A stretch of DNA of 64,000 bases from Gigaspora rosea (GCA_003550325.1 QKWP01000114.1:358914-422913); one strand, 5' to 3'. Numbered from the stretch's first letter, positions 47,013 through 58,940 are shown. Made by a program: numbers and translations. Notes: generated from the letters alone by a model not told the origin.

Positions 47013-49186
47013 ATGATTCCAAAGAAAATTTTATTTCTGATCATTATTTTAATATTTTTATTACATCCTAATGTATCTTTATCATTTCCAAAGAACTTTT
47101 CTCCACATATTAACTCTCTAAACAAAAGAAGTGATGTAAAAGTTTATAATCTTACTATCACTAAAAAAAACTTAGCTCCTGATGGTTTTACTCGAGAAAT
47201 GTATGCTATAAATGATCAATTTCCAGGTCCTTTAATTGAAGTCAACAAAGGTGATACGTTACGTCTCAATGTCTATAATGATCTTGAAGAAAAGACTTCG
47301 ATCCATTCCCATGGAATGTTTCAACGTGGAACTCCTTGGTATGATTGTGTTCCCGGACAAACACAATGTGACATTCAATCAAACAAATCGTTCACCTACG
47401 AATTTCAAGTGAATCAAAGTGGGACTTATTGGTAGTAAGTTATCTTTTTTTTTAAAAAAAAAATAATTATTCATGTGAATTGAAAAATAAATGCACGTGA
47501 CTTTAAATAACATTAAATTATTATTTTTTTTTTAAAAAAAAAAAAACAGTCATTCACATACCAAAGCTCAATATATTGAAGGAATTGTTGGTGCCCTTAT
47601 AGCTCATGATCCGGATGATCCTTATCTTAAAGAATATGATGAAGAAATTGTAGTATTAATACAAGATTGGTATCATAACGATTCTAAAACCTTGTTAGCT
47701 CAATTCTTGAGTCCTGAAAGTAACGGAAATGAACCAACACCTGATAATGGTTTAATTAATGGAATGAACTCTTATAATTGTTCTGGGGCACCAAATGGTA
47801 GCAATTGCGTTAGTGATGCTCCATTGGCAAACTTTAAATTTGTTCAAGGAAAGAAATACAGAATGAGAATTATTAATACCAGGTTAAATCTCTTAAAAAA
47901 ATTTATTTTTTTCATAGTATATTATATCTGCCTTTGTTTATTTATATTTATTTATTTGCATAATTTATTTATGTATTTGTTAATAGTGCTTTTTCTGAAT
48001 TTATTTTCTCAATTGATGACCATCCTATGGATGTTATTGAAGTCGAAGGGATGATGACACAACGGTACACAATTCATCATCTCCCTATTAATGTAGCTCA
48101 ACGTTATTCAGTTATTGTATCAGCTGATCAACCTATAGGAAAATATTGGATGCGTTCAGAAATGGAAACTGCTTGTTTCGTTACTCAATCTGATACATTA
48201 AATCCTCTCGTAAAAGCTATTGTTGAATATGAAGGTTCTGATGGCAATGATAATCCAAACTCGTCTGCTTGGACTGATAGTCAAGAAACTTGCATAGATT
48301 TGGATACATCAAATTTAAAACCTTATGAAGTACGAACTATTCCTGATGCTGACTATAAAGTAACATTAAACGTTACTTTTCAACCAGATGATAAAAATGT
48401 CACTAGAGGTTATATAAACAATTCAACTTATGAATTAGATTCAAAATCCCCTACAATGCTCAAAGTATATAAAAATAAAACGACTTTTAAAACTAATCAA
48501 AATGTTTACACAATTGATAAAGATGAAGTTGTTGATATTATTTTAAACAGTAAAAATCATATAAAAATTAATTTTTTTTTATTTTTATAAATAATCGTAT
48601 TTATTTAACATAATTTCTGAATTTAGATTTTGACACTGGTGATCATCCATTCCATTTGGTATGTAGTATACTTGAAAAATACATATTACTTAATATTATT
48701 TATCATAATATTAAATTAATACAAATTAATAATAGCACGGTCATGTATTCTGGGTACTTGGTATCGGTATAAATGGTACAAGTCCAGATTATAATTCTGT
48801 AAATACTAAAGATCCGATACAACGTGACACTATAACTGTTCCTGCTGGAGGGTGCGTTAACTATTAGTTAATTTCTTATTTTGAACTGACAAAAGTTTTA
48901 CTTAATTCTATCTTTTTATTATTTTACTTTATCAGATGGCTCATCGTTCGATTTGTGTCAAATAACCCTGGTGTATGGGCATTTCACTGTCATATAGAGG
49001 TAATTTCATCATTATTATCATAATCATGATCAATTCAAAATTTCATTATTTTGCAAGTTTTTTAACATTATATTATATTCTTAGTGGCATGTTCAATCGG
49101 GTTTAGTTATGCAATTCGTTACACAACCGGATCAAATTAAGGAATTAAAATCACCTGATGATTGGTCCAATTTGTGTAAATCTTAA
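47013..49186 (+). CDS. Secreted multicopper oxidase (laccase/ferroxidase-like)
   Basis: Seven exons: 47013-47434, 47550-47882, 47987-48549, 48627-48658, 48736-48851, 48936-48999 and 49085-49186. All junctions are GT-AG and the frame is continuous, giving 543 aa. The Met at 47013 begins a signal peptide ([20 protein letters not shown]). The three-cupredoxin layout is marked by the four copper motifs: L1 HSHG (98-101, with WYDC at 109-112), L2 GTYWYHSH (137-144), L3 HPFHLHGH (446-453) and L4 HCHIEWH (506-512). By family rules the type-1 copper ligands are His446, Cys507 and His512 with Leu517 at the axial position; the other motif histidines hold the trinuclear cluster. The enzyme should couple one-electron oxidation of a phenol, metal or ascorbate-like substrate to reduction of O2 to water outside the cell. 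No C-terminal membrane helix is seen, unlike Fet3-type ferroxidases. The substrate cannot be assigned. L1 departs from the usual HWHG and WYDG. Confidence 0.93.
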
Positions 49187-49188
49187 AG

Positions 49189-49194
49189 AATAAA
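49189..49194 (+). terminator. Possible polyadenylation signal
   Basis: AATAAA lies 2 nt after the stop codon of the multicopper oxidase. It is close for a polyadenylation signal, and other AT-rich signals could serve. Confidence 0.25.
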
Positions 49195-49237
49195 TCTAAC
49201 TATAACTGGTGATTATCATCACCAGGGTGCTTGTACT

Positions 49238-49674
49238 CAGTGTTGTCATGGGACACGGACAGCGGACAGCGGACAGTCCGGGACGGGACGTCCGGGACAT
49301 GTCCGCCCAGAATTTTTTTTGTCCCGGACATTCGGTGAATCAACACGTAATCACCAACCAATAAAATTCGTTGTATCCATCGTAAATTATTATCATTTTT
49401 TACGAAACGCAAACCAAGGGTCTGTATAATNTCCATCGTAAATTATTATCATTTTTTACGAAACGCAAACCAAGGGTCTGTATAATTCCGCAATTTGATG
49501 GTTTTACCCAGCGGACATGTTCCGGACATAGTAGGGACAAAGTTAAAAATTAGTGGGACATTGTCCGTGAACAATATCGTGTTGGGACATGATTGCGGAC
49601 ATGTCCCGGACGTCCCGTCCCGGACTGTCCGTGTCCGTGTAAAATTGGCGGGACAATTTCCGTGTACAACACTG
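49238..49674 (-). mobile_element. hAT-type miniature element, copy 1, with 8-bp target duplication
   Basis: Begins CAGTGTTGTCATGG and ends TACAACACTG, flanked by CTTGTACT at 49230-49237 and 49675-49682. The CAGTGTTG end and 8-bp duplication are typical of hAT elements. The arms are full of GGACA/TGTCC motifs (GGACATGTCCG, GGACGGGACGTCCGGGACA). It is the same element as 61208-61588 but in opposite orientation. It lies about 50 bp beyond the multicopper oxidase stop. It contains the N at 49432 and a local duplication next to it. Confidence 0.9.
49375..49488. other. Probable assembly join: identical sequence on both sides of a single N
   Basis: TCCATCGTAAATTATTATCA and the following roughly 35 bases (to TCTGTATAAT) occur twice, separated only by the N at 49432. 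The sister element at 61208-61588 has this stretch once. This fits an unmerged contig overlap. Confidence 0.85.
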
Positions 49675-49689
49675 CTTGTACTTACCTTA

Positions 49690-51025
49690 AAAACGTACTA
49701 AGTAAACGGGTTCGGGCACTCTAAGTAAAAATGCTCAGGACCCCTAATAACTTCACGAGAACTGAAATCGGGACCAATATCTAATTTATATACACTATAT
49801 TATATATAAAAAAATTTAATATGTTGCACCTAACCCTAAATATATTTAGGGGTGGTGTTGATCACCATGTGTTATTTTAATTATATTTCAATATCTTTAA
49901 ATACATATCTCTCTATGAATATTTAATCAATTTTAATAAATTTACTATCATTAGAATCAGAAAAAGCATTCTGCAATTTTTATTAAAAATTTAAAATTAT
50001 CTTAACTTATAAATTTTTTTTAATTTTAAAAGAAAAAAAAAATTCATTATTCATTTTATATAGAATTTATAAATGTTGTACTCTATACTTAAATAATTAA
50101 AAAATCTAGTGGAAATGGCTTAAAGAAAGTCTAGATTAATGTTTAGATGTTGTTTGAACTTTTTTTGTAATAGTTAATTTAAAGATATTGAATTCGATAT
50201 TTCACTTTATTTATTTTTTTTTTGGCAATCATGCCAATATTTTATTACCGGTAGGTGTTATTAAACTGCTTAGCTAAATAACTATTTGAGAAAATAATTT
50301 TCCTATCCTACATTTAAAAATATTGACTAACCTGGATACTGCTAAGAGTACCTATATTCGATCTGCTATAGTAGACTTTATCTCTATATCAACCAAAACG
50401 CATGATCCAATTAATATTTTACTAATAGGGATCTACACCCAAGCACATTATAATTTTCTTCTTTTTAAGCCTTAGTCTCCTAGCTTCCCAAGTAGAAGGA
50501 TTCTACTAATAAAAAGAAAAACATAAAGAATATAGAAAATAAAAAGAAAAAAATAAAATGGAGTATAACCTCTGCTACCTAAGCAAAAGCCAAAAAACAT
50601 GGAAAAAAAGAAGAAAAGTCAAAAGAAAAAAAAATAATAGCACTATTATTGCCAGTGCTAAACTATAAAAACTATATAGTACTTTATGAAACATATTTTA
50701 TCAAAGCACTATATATGCATAAAAGAAAAAAAAAGAAAATATGTCTAATAGAATGTTCTGAAAAAACTTTCAACATGTGTGCCCTCCAAGATCTCTAACA
50801 TATCATTTATTGTTTATTTCATAAGCAGTAGCTAAAATTTACTTGTAATATTGATCCAAATAGGTAGGTGCATTCCCAACAAGAAGAAGTAAACACTGCT
50901 AATTTTTTGGAGGTAGTAAACCAGGATTTTCACTTTTTGTTAAAATTTTTTAAAAGTTCAAAGAGGAGTGTCAAAAGTACCAAATTGTAAAGAACTATAA
51001 AAGTTTATGTTTTGCAAAATAGTAT
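49690..51025. other. AT-rich stretch without a supported gene
   Basis: No coding sequence. Purine-rich low complexity at 50500-50740. ATCACCATGTG-type remnants of the 9528 TIR family may be present near 49855. Confidence 0.5.
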
Positions 51026-51032
51026 ATACATC

Positions 51033-51385
51033 GGGAAAATAAAAACATTAATAATCTGCAGTAATGTTCAAATTTATCAAATAAGTGCAGAATTTTGTTT
51101 AATAAATTGCAAAGATTTTCAAAATTTAGATTTTTGCAGTTCTTCGCAGATTTTTTGCCAAAAATCTGTGAAAATATTTAATTCGCAGATTATAATAGAA
51201 TCAGAAAATTAAAAACATTAATAATCTGTAGTGATCTTCAAATCTATCAATAAGTGCAGAATCTTGTTTAAAAAATTGCAAAGATCTTTAAAATTTTAGA
51301 TTTTTGCAGTTCTTCGCAAGATTTTTAGCAAAAAATCTGTGCAAATATTTAAAAAGTATTAATTGTCACAGATTATAATAGGTAA
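51033..51385. repeat. Two-copy tandem repeat, period about 170 bp
   Basis: Units at about 51033 and 51203 share AAAAACATTAATAATCTG, AAGTGCAGAATyTTGTTTAA, TTTTTGCAGTTCTTCGCA and AAAATCTGTG. Related TCTGTGCAGATTT motifs are at 53330-53560. Confidence 0.85.
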
Positions 51386-51764
51386 GAACACAAGAAAATC
51401 AATAAACAAAACAAACTAAAAATAAATAAATAAATAAATGAAGTAAAAACACGTTTTTTTATTCACTTTTTATTATTTTTTATTCTGATTTTTTTTATTT
51501 AGAATTCAAATGTAATTTCTGGTTATTCCCATAATAATGAATAACTGGAATTGATTTTTATTCCCATGTACGCACTTAATCTTTTTTAAATTTTTTATTT
51601 GTTATCTTTTATTTACTGTACGTTTTTTTTTATCTATTTTTAAACTTTATATTTTTTTTAAACCAATTTTTTTTATGTTTTTTTTATTTTTTTTTAATAA
51701 CAAATCATTATTTTTTCGAATTTTTTTTTTGGTTTTTTTTTTAATATTTTTTTATTTTTTTTTT
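51386..51764. repeat. Low-complexity T-rich tract up to the gap
   Basis: Increasingly pure T/A sequence, probably the reason the assembly broke here. Confidence 0.8.
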
Positions 51765-52198
51765 NNNNNNNNNNNNNNNNNNNNNNNNNNNNNNNNNNNN
51801 NNNNNNNNNNNNNNNNNNNNNNNNNNNNNNNNNNNNNNNNNNNNNNNNNNNNNNNNNNNNNNNNNNNNNNNNNNNNNNNNNNNNNNNNNNNNNNNNNNNN
51901 NNNNNNNNNNNNNNNNNNNNNNNNNNNNNNNNNNNNNNNNNNNNNNNNNNNNNNNNNNNNNNNNNNNNNNNNNNNNNNNNNNNNNNNNNNNNNNNNNNNN
52001 NNNNNNNNNNNNNNNNNNNNNNNNNNNNNNNNNNNNNNNNNNNNNNNNNNNNNNNNNNNNNNNNNNNNNNNNNNNNNNNNNNNNNNNNNNNNNNNNNNNN
52101 NNNNNNNNNNNNNNNNNNNNNNNNNNNNNNNNNNNNNNNNNNNNNNNNNNNNNNNNNNNNNNNNNNNNNNNNNNNNNNNNNNNNNNNNNNNNNNNNNN
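51765..52198. other. Assembly gap (N)
   Basis: 434 undetermined bases. The open frame crossing it is an artefact. Confidence 0.99.
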
Positions 52199-52389
52199 TT
52201 AATTTTTTTTCGTTATTTTTTACTTTATTTTTTATTTTATTAATTTTTATTTCTTTTATATTTATTTAATTTATTTTATTTATTTATAATATTTTTACAA
52301 ATAACCAGTGATGATCAACCCAAACCCGGATATAAAAGATAAGTTCTTTTTTTTTTGTCTTTTATTCGTTTTTTTTTACTTACTGGTAC

Positions 52390-53130
52390 TAACATTTATA
52401 TTTGATCTTTTTTCGGTTGTTAGTTTCGTCCATTTCGCTGTTCCTGGAGATACCGTTGTTACCTCCGTTCTTGGAATTTTGTCGTTACTGGTGTCAGTTT
52501 CTGGAGTTGACATTTCAAAGTTTCGCTGCTACAGGTACGTTGTTTAATCCATAGCTAGTGTTTTCACTTGTCTGTAGCATGGTTAACTTACCTTTGTTTT
52601 TGGGTAATGATCATTGTTCTTGGTACCGTTATTACTGGTGTTTTTTCGTTGCAGGTGGTTTTTCTAGAGTTTTCTTCCACGTTACTTAGAGCTTTTTCGT
52701 CGGTGGTGTCGTCCATTTCGGTGGTCTTTCGTTGCTGGTGTGTTGCTGTCGTTGGGTAATTCAGTTTGGAATCGCTTTCGTCGTTAGTGCATTACTTGGC
52801 GTTGAGTTTCTTAGCGAAGTATCGATTTTTATTTTTAATTCTTTTTTTTGCTTAAGCATTGTATTCGTGCAGTGATAATTCTTTTCAGGTTGAGTAGGTG
52901 ACCATCATGCCTGTTGCATTACTGAATACGTTCGTCATTGGTGCTGAGTTTGTGATGTTGTATTTGGCGTTTTTTTCATCGTTTTGTTCGTCGTGCTGTA
53001 TGTTAGGTTTTCGTGCTGGTTCCGGTATTTCTACGGTGTTTATACGGTGTTTTTACGGCATTTGTATGATGTCTTTACGGCATTTATGTAGTGTTTGTGT
53101 AGTGTCTTTATAGTGTTTTTGTAGTGTCTC
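52390..53130 (-). mobile_element. Strand-asymmetric block, possible N-terminal part of a decayed retroelement ORF
   Basis: The plus strand is rich in G and T and poor in C and A, unlike everything around it, so the minus strand is C/A-rich like the non-LTR element at 56-64 kb. Minus-strand frames have a Thr/Asn/Glu-rich, Lys-containing composition: one from about 52518 (MSTPETDTSNDKIPRTEVTT and on) and one from about 52716 (MDDTTDEKALSNVEENSRK). Both stop within about 50 codons. No domain is recognised. The plus-strand ORFs of this block are Phe/Val/Leu-rich and look like shadows. The retroelement reading is inferred from composition only. Confidence 0.3.
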
Positions 53131-53132
53131 TA
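53031..53132. repeat. Minisatellite, unit about 14-15 bp
   Basis: Repeats of TACGGTGTTTTTACGGCATTT degenerating rightwards into TAGTGTyTTTGTAGTGTCT, about seven units. Confidence 0.8.
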
Positions 53133-53329
53133 ATATTTTTTTAGTTTTTTTTTTTTAATAAAATGTAATATTTTTTTTAGTATTTTTTTTTTTAATAAAA
53201 ATATATATTTTTAGTTTTTTTTTAATAAAAATATATTATTTTTATTATTTTTGTGAAATTTATATTATGTATTTGTAATAAATTATATTATAAAAATATA
53301 TGAATATTTGAATGTATTCTTTATTTTTT

Positions 53330-53560
53330 ACAATCTGAGCAGAAATTAAAAAAAATTTCTTCAACGATCGCTGGCAGGGTCGCAGAACTGCATTAATTTT
53401 TAATAATAGTTTTTTTACAGAACTGTACAGTTTGCGCAGATTTGTATTAATCTAATAATCTGTGCAGATTTCTAAAAAATTTTTCTTTGCAGACCGCCGG
53501 CAGGGCTGCGTGGATTTTTAATAATTGATTTTTAAAAAAATCTGTGCAGGTCTGCACTAT
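53330..53560. repeat. Direct repeat with GGCAGGGyyGCG core
   Basis: Two units of about 130 bp share AATCTGnGCAGAnnT, CGmyCGCyGGCAGGGyyGCG and TTTTTAATAATwGwTTTTT. They are linked by composition and motifs to the repeats at 51033-51385. Confidence 0.6.
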
Positions 53561-54025
53561 AAAAATTTCCTCAATGTATGTTCAAAGATATTCTTCTGCT
53601 AGTACTTTAGCATCTTTTGACAAAAACTTTAGAGTTTTTATACTCTACTACATTTTCTATAGTACTAGAGTCTTCTACTATAGAGTCAAACTCAAAAGAA
53701 GAAATTTTTTTCAACTCTATTTTAGTAATTCCAAACATCTGATCTGGAACTCTGGTTTCCAGATAAAGTTTTGTTCTGTATGAGTATACTAATTGTAAAA
53801 TTTTCATAGGTCAGTATTAGTAAAAAAATTGATATAAAGGATTATCAAAAAGAATTGAATATTTCCTTTATTATATAATAAAATTTGCCATATGTATTAA
53901 TAAATGTATTAAATAAATTTTAAGTTATTATAAATTTCTTTTTTTATTTTAAAAAAATACAGAAATATAACTTCTCTATAAAAAAAGCAGTTTGTGTAAG
54001 CATGTATTTCTATAGAGAGACATAG
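53561..54025. other. AT-rich stretch without a supported gene
   Basis: Contains short mirrored TAGAGTnTTnTACT motifs (53625-53690). The overlapping ORFs on both strands here are not supported. Confidence 0.5.
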
Positions 54026-54029
54026 CTAA

Positions 54030-54395
54030 GTGTGGAATAGGTAAATGTCAGAGTTTGTACATCTGTGTACCATGTTGTCATGTTAAATTGGTCCAAATTG
54101 AACTGTTTACCTGGACATTTTGGACCATAAATTGACCAGGTTTTGCTGCACTTTACTAAACCAAAACTTATGGCTTTTGGCATGGGTAATTACATGTAAA
54201 ATAATGTAATAAAAAAACGTGCATGATATTGACATGTGCATTAGATGCCACATATATAAAACATAATATATGTGCCATTCTGTCCCATTTTGGTTTGTGT
54301 TTTATGCCTTTACATGCCACATGATATATGCCTATCCAGACAACCTCAAGCCAACCCGTACCAACACTAACTAGTCCACTTTTCTTATAGAGCTT
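54030..54395 (+). repeat. Interspersed repeat, copy 3 (family of 9213 and 14640)
   Basis: GGTTTTGCTGCACTTTACTA, TTTTGGCATGGGTAATTACA and AACCCGTACCAACACTAACT match 14730-14790 and 15170-15210, and the inverse of 9335-9385. It ends in TTCTTATAGAGC as in the other copies. The 67-bp tandem unit is absent here. Confidence 0.6.
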
Positions 54396-54716
54396 AAATA
54401 AAATCTTTATTTGGCTTTAACATTTTGTAATAATTTATTATTAACAATACTAATAGATATTTTAGGCATAGAAATTAATTATTTTTTATTATTTAATTTA
54501 AAAAACAGCAAATTTAGTAATTTGTAGATTGTAATTATTACAACAGGAATAATAAATAACTCAAATAATTAGTGACTCATCATTGGGTCATTTCATATTC
54601 AAATGATCCATAGAAGGTTATTTAATATTTGCTAAGTATTAATCTAATATCTTTTAAAATCAAAATTGATTAACAGACAATAAGTAATTTATATTAATAT
54701 CTTATACAAAGTTGCT

Positions 54717-55032
54717 AGGGATAGCAATTATTTTACCAGCAATCAATTTATAAACACCCTATTTCATTAACAAATTATTTACCAACAAGCTCATTTTATT
54801 GACAGTTTATTTTACTGAAGCTTATTTTATTGACAAAGTAATTTTGGTCATTGTTGTTAAGGTCAAAGTAGAATTAGGGTAGAATTAGAGTAAAGTTAAT
54901 ATGCTTTATAGAAAAAAACTTGTCTGAAGTGAGCTTCAATAAATGAATTGTTGGTAAAATAAACTTGTTAATAAATAATTTGTTGGTAAAATATAGTATC
55001 TATAAAGTAATTGCAGTGAAATAATATGAACT
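54717..55032. mobile_element. TIR element of the TTTTACTGACA family, copy 3
   Basis: Blocks AACAAATTATTTACCAACAA, GCTCATTTTATTGACAGTTT and ACTGAAGCTTATTTTATTGA are mirrored after a centre near 54870, as in the copies at 11966 and 19021. It is the most decayed of the three. Target duplication not identified. Confidence 0.7.
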
Positions 55033-55359
55033 TATTCAGAAAAACACCAAATATTGATTACTACAATAACATATACTGTATAGTTATAATTATTGGGTAG
55101 TAAAATTATTGCATTCGATAATTTTTTGTGTTTCCAATAAAATTACTTTATACACAAAATGATCCAAATGACCTTATAACCAAATGACCTAGTCATTTAT
55201 CCAAATGATTTGGTCATTTAAATTTTGAATAAATGGCCAGATTATTTACTACTATCATATTTGCCCATGCCTCTGGCACAGAGTTAAGATATTATACTGG
55301 TAGTAGTTTGAAATTAATGTATATTTTTTATTTATATAAGATATAAAAATTTTTGATGC

Positions 55360-55805
55360 TTTACTCTGATGATTTTATTGAATAAAAAAATGATTATGGT
55401 TAATTATACATTGTCTTGAAAGACAATCATTAAAGTGAACAGAATTAAACTTTATAATTAATTTATTAAATGATTAAATGATTATGGTTAATACATTGTC
55501 CTGAAACACAATCGTTAAAGTGATCAAAATTAAACTTTATACTCACACTGGTAATTTATTAAATGATTAAATGATTATGGTTAATACATTGTCCTGAAAC
55601 ACAATTGATAAAGTGAACAGAAATAAACTTAATCTTATCCTGGTAATTTACTGAACAATTAAATACCCTTGAAACACAATTGCTAAACTTTGTACTCACC
55701 CTAGTAATTTATCGAACAAATAAATTGTTACGGGTATAGTTTATTATACAAAAAACTATTGTTAAAGTAAACAGAATTAAACTTCATACTCACCCATGAT
55801 TTTAT
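55360..55805. repeat. Minisatellite, unit about 97 bp, directly upstream of the non-LTR element
   Basis: Four to five units of TTAAATGATTATGGTTAATA, CATTGTCCTGAAACACAATC, GTTAAAGTGAACAGAATTAA and ACTTTATACTCACaCTGGTA. Similarity is highest between units 2 and 3. The array ends less than 200 bp before the first retroelement-like sequence. Confidence 0.85.
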
Positions 55806-57249
55806 AAATTGATTACAAAAAATATAATAATGTAATTATTCAACCGATAATAATTTACAATTTAGATAAACTCTTTCCAATGATCCCTTGTACACAAAAT
55901 TCTAGGAAAGAAAAACAGCAGAATAGAAAAGTTTGCCTAAATAAAATATATACACGGCCCTACGGACACTTGAAGAACCTTATAAAAACATAGAGTAAAG
56001 CAAAATTAAGAACAAAAAAGAAAAACAACTAATGTTGACACACTATATGCTATCAAAACAGTCCTCCCTCTGGGGGAAAAATACACAAGAGGTATCTCAA
56101 AAACAGAGCACCAATTACTCAATATTACTTCTTACCAAATGGAGCCTAGCAGTGAACTACAACACATGGCAGACCCACACTCTCAAGACCAACCTCAAAC
56201 AAAAAACTCCATTCACTCGGCCCAAACAACACAACTCTCAATAATGAAAAAAGTGGCCAACTCAGCTTATTAGATTCATCAATAACGTCATCGCACCAGG
56301 GATCTACACAATCATGCATAGATCAAAACAATAAACCAGTTTTGGACAAGAACAATGCAGAACCCGTCACTCAGATCTCCTAGGATTACCTGCCCCTTGA
56401 AATTGAGTTACACAACTCTCAGAGCACTGACCTACAATCTTCCATAGTGTAACCCAAGCCTCAACAAGAATATTTGACGACAAGAATTTCTTTGACATAA
56501 CTGATGATGGCCAAATAATCAACTCCAACACCAAGCTCACACAAAATCTGCCATAACAACCGATTCAACAGACAAAGGTTTTACGCATAGCCAAGACGTT
56601 GACGTAGACATGGACTGCAAATCGGACTACACAGTAGAATCAGCACTAACCCAACCCAAGACCCTAAGATACAGTCAGGCTGTTAGACGAACCCGACCCC
56701 TGACCCAGAGTCACAAGAATTAGTAACCTTATGGACTAACACCGTTGCGGAAGCATTACAAAAAATGAAAGACCACACTTTTGACACAGCCACATAGAAC
56801 TCCGACAAAGTACTGAATGCACTCAAAAACAATACCAAACTTATGAAGCTCTTCAACGATAAAATCACATCACGGCCTACACAGTACAACATCTCCCCAG
56901 CAATCGGGCTAAAGTTCAAACACTGGGATACAGCCCTCTTTCGCACATTTACTAGAGATAAAAAGAGTAAGCTGATACACCAGATTGAATATGAAGAAAG
57001 TTTTAACAAAGCCCTAAGAAACTACAAAAGACAATACAACGTGACCATAACCAACAAAACCAATAGAGATCAGATTTACACAATACTTAAGAAAAAACTA
57101 GCGGCCAATTATATTTCTAACCTGAACTTCATCATATCGAATCCGTACCAGATCACTGCGACAATATATTATTGTGCAAAATTCGCTCAACTCAAGGACT
57201 TGGTACCATTCGAATTAATGTGGAAGCTTCATATTAGCAGATATGCATA

Positions 57250-57722
57250 ATTGGGCCTTTTTTCAGTAAACTGTTACATGAAAATTTGTTCCTAAGTGAC
57301 ATTGAAAAACTAACAAATAACGCACTTGTTACAACTAACAAAAGGGCTTCTTTGATGTCTAGACAAGTTAAAAATCAAAAAAAAATTCAATAAAAAAGCT
57401 ATGCTAAGCTGTAGAAAGAAGTACTTTTACCGTTTGTTGAAATACTCAGGTGTTTTAGGATGGGTTGGGCATTGTAAGATGGGTTGCTAACTATCAAGGG
57501 TAAATTCAGATGCTAATTTTCAAAAAAATGGCCTTTTTAAACTACATTTGGCTTATAATTAAATACATGAATTTTATAATGTTCTACATACTTAATTATA
57601 AATGCAAAGCTGCTTAAAAAGGCCGTTTTTGTGAAAATTCGCTCTATTAATAAATTTTCGTGAAAAATTTTTTTTAATAATCCTCGATCATGATTGGTCG
57701 ATTTACCCAATTACGCCGATCT
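57250..57722. mobile_element. Insertion in ORF1 with inverted ends
   Basis: CATAATTGGG at the left and CCCAATTACG at the right are inverted. The flanks GCAGATATG (57236-57248 area) and GCTGATATG (57722-57730) look like a 9-bp target duplication with one change. Inside, AAAATGGCCTTTTTAAAC and TTAAAAAGGCCGTTTT form a hairpin around 57525-57640. Coding sequence of ORF1 stops at one edge and resumes at the other. Confidence 0.6.
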
Positions 57723-58874
57723 GCTGATATGTCTTGGAGAAGCTTTATCTGACAACCTTGAGCCACTGCTGGACAACCCTGACTCAATCCCAGAACATGT
57801 TACTGAATTTCTGCTATTTACTTTACCCTTCACTGAGTGCAGACATACACGAGCAGTTGTGGCTTCCCTTAGAAAAATCTACACCTTTTCATACCTCCCC
57901 AGCTCCTACTTCACAGACAACAAATCGCCCCTTTCGTACGAACCCACAGACCTACATAGCACCGTTCGAGACCTTTTTCCAATCACTGATTAGCTTGCCT
58001 TTCAGACTATAGAGCACAACTAAAAGAATACTACCACTTTGATAGAATTCCATAGCAGTATTTTGACCTACCCACACCTGAGCCCAGAGACCCCTTACCA
58101 CTCACTCTACAAAAACTACCACAGAATTTACGCCATTTGTTTCAATAAATCTAATGCTCTCCCCTCAGGACTTTAAGAACATGATAGATCTGCTACAAGA
58201 GAAATACGAATTCAGAAGACTACCAAATGATTACATAATTGCAAAACCCCTACTACTAGCTGACCCTACAAAAATCAAAACAGAGCTGACTTACATATAC
58301 CATATCACTGACAAACAGCTTGCAAGAACCTTTATTCAAGAAATCAAACACAAATATAAATTCAGAATCCCACTCCCCTCCAACATAATAACTATAAACC
58401 TGACAAATAAACCAGAACTCTCTACTAAGGTTGAGGACATTAAAGAATACCAGATTACTATCCCAATTACCATACCCAGACAACTTGTGAACACATCATG
58501 GCTGCTGCGTGAGATTTTTATTTCAACAAACTCCCCAAAGAATGGATTGAGTTCACATCGAAGGACCCTACTCTCCACAACAATACCAAGCCTAACTTAC
58601 CCCCAATCTAGAAGAACTTACAACATATATAACCAACTAGGGTATTGACTTGACAAAAAAACTGTTGATCGATAATTGATCAAAAAAAATTTTTTTTAAT
58701 CGATCAAACACCAATTATATATACTTGATCAAGTATGATCGAACAAAAATATAATTATAACCTCGAGTATATATAATCAATCAATCATTAGACCAATCAT
58801 TAATCAATTATATTATATTTATCAAATCAAATAATGCAATCTTATATAATTACATCTCTCTTAGAGGTTATATC

Positions 58875-58940
58875 TAGTTACCTGGATAACTTATGTTAAA
58901 TATATCAACTAGTTTATAATTGTTATCCAGGTAACCTAAA
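58875..58940. repeat. Short inverted repeat
   Basis: AGTTACCTGGATAAC is mirrored by GTTATCCAGGTAACC with a loop of about 30 nt. Confidence 0.75.

Noticed and set aside
49200..49701. Frames with VPSRTVR motifs on both strands near 49.4 and 61.3 kb
   Set aside because: They lie in the GGACA-rich arms of the hAT miniature element and recur only because the element does.
51675..52202. Open frame across the second gap
   Set aside because: Same reason; the sequenced part is a Phe-rich translation of a T tract.
56683..57009. Minus-strand 108-codon frame
   Set aside because: Antisense shadow of ORF1 of the non-LTR element.
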